Below are positions 5,094-8,211 of a DNA stretch of 8,211 nt, piece after piece. Each line of letters opens with the position of its first letter. The first letter of the stretch is position 1. The stretch covers positions 1-8,211 of the forward strand of contig JAEXTU010000228.1 in assembly GCA_023453335.1 (NCBI GenBank). Direction: 5' to 3'. The position numbers were made by a program, and so were the translations under genes. Under the pieces are notes generated by a model. That model worked only from the letters and a program-made list of their open reading frames with translations, did not search any database and was not told the origin of the DNA. This DNA is from Pseudomonadota bacterium (GTDB taxonomy: Bacteria > Desulfobacterota > Desulfovibrionia > Desulfovibrionales > Desulfovibrionaceae).

Positions 5094-7871
5094 GTGCAAG
5101 ACCTCAATACCCGCATCATCATCACCGGCCAGGACCGGGCCTCCGAGGTCTGGCGCAAGGTGGGCCTGGAGGCCGAGGGGGCCAAGCGCCGGCTCCTGGA
5201 CTTCAACCACGTGGGCGGGGGACTGGTGGGCGGGCTCGCCCTGGGCGCGGCTGTCCGGGCCATCGACCAGCAGTTCAGCGCCTACGAACAGAGCCTTGCG
5301 GACATGGGCAACCTCACGGACGAGGAGGTGTCCAGGATCGCGGAGCGCATCAAGTCCCTGGGACCCGAGCTGGGCAGCTCCCGGGAGCTGGTGGCCGGGT
5401 ACTACCAGACCGTATCGGCCGGCGTGAAGGACCCGGCCGCGGCCCTGGAGACCCTGGCCGGCGCGGCCAAGGCGGCCAAGGCCGGACATGTGACCCAGGA
5501 CGAGATGGTGCGGGTCTCAACCAAGCTCCTGAAGGGCTACGGCGGGGAGATCCGCGACGTGACCGACGCCACGGACCTGCTCTTCGCGGTGGAGAAGGAG
5601 GGCCAGACCACGGTGCGGGAGCTGGTCCCGTACATGGGCGAGCTGGCCAACATCTCCCGCGAGGTGGGGGTGAGCGCGGAGGAGATGGGCGCGGGCCTGG
5701 CCACCATCACCCTGACCGCGGGCGACACCGCTTCGGCCGCCACCCAGTACAAGGCCGTGCTCCTTGCCCTGTACAAGCCGCAGGAGCAGATGACCCAGGC
5801 CCTGGACTCCATGGGCTACAAGAGCGGGGTGGCCATGGTCCAGGAGCTGGGCCTGGCCGGGGCGCTGGCCAAGGTGCGCGACTACGCGCAGCGGGCCGGC
5901 ATTCCCCTGGGCAAGCTGGTGGAGAGCAAGGAGGCGCTCATCGGCTTCGCGGCCCTGGCCAACAACGGGTTCGCGGACTTCAACGAGCGCCTGGCCAGCA
6001 TGGAGCAGCGGGCCGGGGCCACGGACCGGGCCTTCCATCGCTGGGAAGCGACCTGGGCAGGGGTCAAGGACACCTTCGAGAACACCGTGGGCAACGTGCT
6101 GGTGGAGCTGGGCGAGGAATTGGCGCCCAGAGCCAAGCAGCGCATGCAGGAACTCACGGACTACTTGAACAAGCCCGAGACCCGGGAGGGCATCGCGGAG
6201 TTGGGGCAGACCGCCGGGGACTTCGCGGAGAACCTCGCCAAGGCCGGGGTGACCGGGGTTAACATCCTCAAGGACATCGCCGACGGGTGGAACATGCTCC
6301 CCCCCCTCGTCCAACAGGTGGGGCTGTTCTCCGCCCTGTTCTTCGGCGCGAAGGGCATGGCCGTCCTTGGAATGGGCAGCCTGCTCGTGGAGGAGACCAA
6401 CCGCGTCATCGAGATGGCCAAGATGCAGGCCCGTGGCGAGTTGTCCTTGTCCGAGTTCACCTTCTCCTTCGAGAGCCTGGACGAGTTGAAGCGCCGGACC
6501 GGCTCCGTCGAGGGCATGGAGAAGACCCTGGAGCGGCTGCGCAAGAAGCAGAGCGGCACGATCTGGGCCGGGGAGAAGGAGGACTACGCCCGGCAGATCG
6601 CGGAGCTGGAGCAGAAGCTCCAGGCCAAGCGGGCGCAGCAGGCCTCCGACCCGCACCGCTTGCTGCGGGACGTGGACCCCTCGCTGCTGGCCAGGAAGGC
6701 CGCCGGCGCGGCGAAGCCGGACGCTCCCCCTGTTGATGCCGCGCTCTCCAAGGAGGCGGCCAAGGCCTTGGAGAAGGTCAACGCCGAGATCGCCAAGCTG
6801 ACCCTGACCCCGCACGACCTGGCCCTGTTCGAGCTGAACCAGCAGGTTGCCGATCTAACCAAGCTCCTGGGGGCCAACCATCCTCGGCTCAAGGAGTACG
6901 TGGAGCTGCGCAAGCAGGCCATCGAGGCCGACGTGATGAGCGACCCGCTGTTCCGCGACGCCTACAACAAGGCCCAGCGCGGGACCACGGCGCAGCGGCT
7001 GCTCCACGACGTGGACGCGGACGCGGTGCGCGAGGCCCAGGCCAGCTCCTTCAAGGAGCTGCACGAGCGCGACCTGCAGGTGCTCACGGACTTCGACAAG
7101 GAGTACCGCCGGGTGATTCAGGGCGAGACCGAGTTCCAACTGGAGCAGGTGGACGCCCAGGCCCGGGTGTGGCGCGAGGCCGGGGCGGACGAGGTGCGGG
7201 TGGCGCAGTGGGTGGCCGAGGAGAAGAAGAAGCTGCTCGCCCACACCTCCAGCGACTACGCCGCGGGCTGGTCCAGCGGCATGGACCAGGTCGTCAAGGA
7301 CACCAAGAGCGGCTACCAGCTCATGGAGTCCCTGTCCCAGTCCACCTTCTCCTCCATGGGCGACGCCTTCGGAGACCTGTTCTACGACTCGGTGACCGGC
7401 AAGCTGAAGGACCTGGGCGACTATGTGACCAGCTTCTTCAACGCGGTGCTCCGGTCCATGTCCCAGCTCTACGGCCAGCAGATGGCCGGGGGCCTGGCCT
7501 CCGGCCTGTCCGGCTGGCTGGGCTCCTCTTCGGGCTCCCTGACCGCGTCGCAGCGGTCGCAGATGCTCTCCAACTATTCGTCCACCGGCTCCATCGCCCG
7601 GGCCGAGGGCGGCTGGATCGACGAGCCGGTGCTGGGCGTGGGCCTGGCCAGCGGCCGCACCTGGACCTTCGGGGAGCGGGGCGAGCGGGAGATGGTGACG
7701 CCCGAGAGCAAGCTGGGCGGCCGGGGGACCTACCACATCACCCAGCACTACCACATCTCCACCGGAGTGGCGGACACGGTGCGCAAGGAGGTCCGCGCGG
7801 CGGCCCCGGCCATCCAGGCCGCCACCATCTCGGCCATCGACAGCCGCAACCGGCGGGGCGGGCGGAAGTAG
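5094..7871 (+). CDS. tail tape measure protein (TP901-type core, lambda H-like C-terminus)
   Basis: This 925-aa protein sets tail length and occupies the tube lumen; by the usual 0.15 nm per residue it would imply a tail of up to about 140 nm. The N-terminus (1-35) is followed by a Gly-rich hydrophobic segment (40-57). Residues about 60-310 form the TP901-like core: SLADMGNLTDEEV (67-79), LGSSRELVAGYYQTVSAGV (93-111), VRELVPYMGELA (174-185), MGAGLATITLTAG (198-210) and AATQYKAVL (215-223). A hydrophobic stretch lies at about 401-432, then long charged helices with coiled-coil character. The C-terminus has SFFNAVLRSMSQLYGQQMAG, GGWIDEPVLG (about 839-848) and FGERGEREMVTP, a version of the GEAGPEA-type ending of lambda H-like tape measures, followed by His-rich YHITQHYHIS. 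The start is GTG directly after the GT stop. Mid-gene codon use differs (eight TTG Leu codons, 6120-6770). Confidence 0.92.
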   Translation: MQDLNTRIIITGQDRASEVWRKVGLEAEGAKRRLLDFNHVGGGLVGGLALGAAVRAIDQQFSAYEQSLADMGNLTDEEVSRIAERIKSLGPELGSSRELVAGYYQTVSAGVKDPAAALETLAGAAKAAKAGHVTQDEMVRVSTKLLKGYGGEIRDVTDATDLLFAVEKEGQTTVRELVPYMGELANISREVGVSAEEMGAGLATITLTAGDTASAATQYKAVLLALYKPQEQMTQALDSMGYKSGVAMVQELGLAGALAKVRDYAQRAGIPLGKLVESKEALIGFAALANNGFADFNERLASMEQRAGATDRAFHRWEATWAGVKDTFENTVGNVLVELGEELAPRAKQRMQELTDYLNKPETREGIAELGQTAGDFAENLAKAGVTGVNILKDIADGWNMLPPLVQQVGLFSALFFGAKGMAVLGMGSLLVEETNRVIEMAKMQARGELSLSEFTFSFESLDELKRRTGSVEGMEKTLERLRKKQSGTIWAGEKEDYARQIAELEQKLQAKRAQQASDPHRLLRDVDPSLLARKAAGAAKPDAPPVDAALSKEAAKALEKVNAEIAKLTLTPHDLALFELNQQVADLTKLLGANHPRLKEYVELRKQAIEADVMSDPLFRDAYNKAQRGTTAQRLLHDVDADAVREAQASSFKELHERDLQVLTDFDKEYRRVIQGETEFQLEQVDAQARVWREAGADEVRVAQWVAEEKKKLLAHTSSDYAAGWSSGMDQVVKDTKSGYQLMESLSQSTFSSMGDAFGDLFYDSVTGKLKDLGDYVTSFFNAVLRSMSQLYGQQMAGGLASGLSGWLGSSSGSLTASQRSQMLSNYSSTGSIARAEGGWIDEPVLGVGLASGRTWTFGERGEREMVTPESKLGGRGTYHITQHYHISTGVADTVRKEVRAAAPAIQAATISAIDSRNRRGGRK

Positions 7872-8211
7872 ATGGCCATCACCTACCCGCGCACCTGGCT
7901 CGCGGACATCTTCCCGGACAAGGTTCGCCTCATCGGCCAGGCCGTGGTGTCCATGACCGCCTCGCCCTACACCAAGTCCCAGCAGGTCTACGTGTGGCCC
8001 GGCCAGGGCTGGGCCATGGAGATGACCTTCGAAGGCCTGGACGAGAACGACGGCCCCATGCTGCACGCCTTCCTGCTCTCTCTGAACGGCCGGCAGGGGA
8101 CCTTCCTGCTCGGCGACCCGGGGCTTGCCACCCCCCGGGGAACCGCTCTGGGCAGCCCGGTGGTGGACGGGACGGGCCAGACCGAGCAGACCCTGGCCAC
8201 CAAGGGATGGA
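7872..8211 (+). CDS. distal/minor tail protein, N-terminal part (cut by window end)
   Basis: The ATG at 7872 directly follows the tape measure stop TAG. The frame stays open for 113 codons to the window edge. The visible part begins MAITYPRTWLADIFPDKVRL, then has SPYTKSQQVYVWPGQGWAME (31-50), an acidic turn, and FLLSLNGRQGTFLLGDPG (68-85). The 'SP.t..qqvy...G..w' and 'L.gr.GtFllGDP' motifs are what I recall from a family of roughly 200-aa tail proteins encoded right after tape measure genes in proteobacterial siphophages. Such proteins are probably part of the distal tail or baseplate hub. No signal peptide or membrane segment is seen. The C-terminus is missing, so domain content beyond residue 113 is unknown. 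Confidence 0.72.
   Translation, partial: MAITYPRTWLADIFPDKVRLIGQAVVSMTASPYTKSQQVYVWPGQGWAMEMTFEGLDENDGPMLHAFLLSLNGRQGTFLLGDPGLATPRGTALGSPVVDGTGQTEQTLATKGW

Noticed and set aside
4772..6262. Long + strand open frame of about 496 codons overlapping the chaperone and tape measure genes
   Set aside because: The product is Gly/Arg/Pro/Ala-rich without structure. It lies over the GT and tape measure genes, which have real motifs in their own frames, so it is a GC shadow.

Overview
This window is an uninterrupted stretch of a tailed-phage late (structural) operon, most likely part of a prophage in a high-GC Gram-negative bacterium. All genes lie on the + strand. They are packed with 4-base GTGA or ATGA overlaps, 1-base overlaps or gaps of 10 bases or less. 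I see no tRNA, IS element, CRISPR array, integrase or host gene. The very high GC content, strong C/G preference at third codon positions, and gene families recalled from proteobacterial prophages would fit a Desulfovibrio-like or other high-GC proteobacterial host. That assignment comes from recall, not from a search.

Layout. Bases 1-45 may be the last codons of an upstream gene. A lysis block follows: a small coiled-coil plus membrane protein (57-275), a T4-type GH24 lysozyme (286-801), a 54-aa Cys-rich protein (798-962) and a 3-TM holin of the gene-transfer-agent type (964-1470). Next come the connector and tail-completion genes: a head-tail joining-like protein (1467-1826), a virion morphogenesis/tail completion protein (1826-2542) and a probable tail terminator (2539-3000). 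The tail proper follows: a major tail tube protein carrying a duplicated inserted module (3004-4437), a G/GT tail assembly chaperone pair made by programmed -1 frameshifting (4447-4887 and 4447-5093), a 925-aa tape measure protein (5094-7871) and the 5' part of a distal/minor tail protein (7872 to the window end).

How it works together. No sheath gene lies next to the tube gene. The G/GT-tape measure order and the tape measure C-terminus resemble lambda, so a long non-contractile (siphovirus) tail is expected. The tube protein polymerises around the tape measure with help from G and GT, the terminator caps the tube, and the joining protein connects it to a filled head. The holin then releases the lysozyme, which has no export signal of its own. 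Placing lysis genes just before tail completion genes is reminiscent of P2, while the tail itself is lambda-like, so the cluster looks mosaic.

The strongest non-routine signal is a complete dnaX-style -1 frameshift cassette at 4742-4829: an SD-like AGGAGG, the slippery heptamer AAATTTA in the correct phase, and a possible downstream stem. The second is the tandem ~76-aa repeat inserted in the tail tube protein. I found no evidence of a wholly new type of system; the rest is a recognisable phage morphogenesis block.
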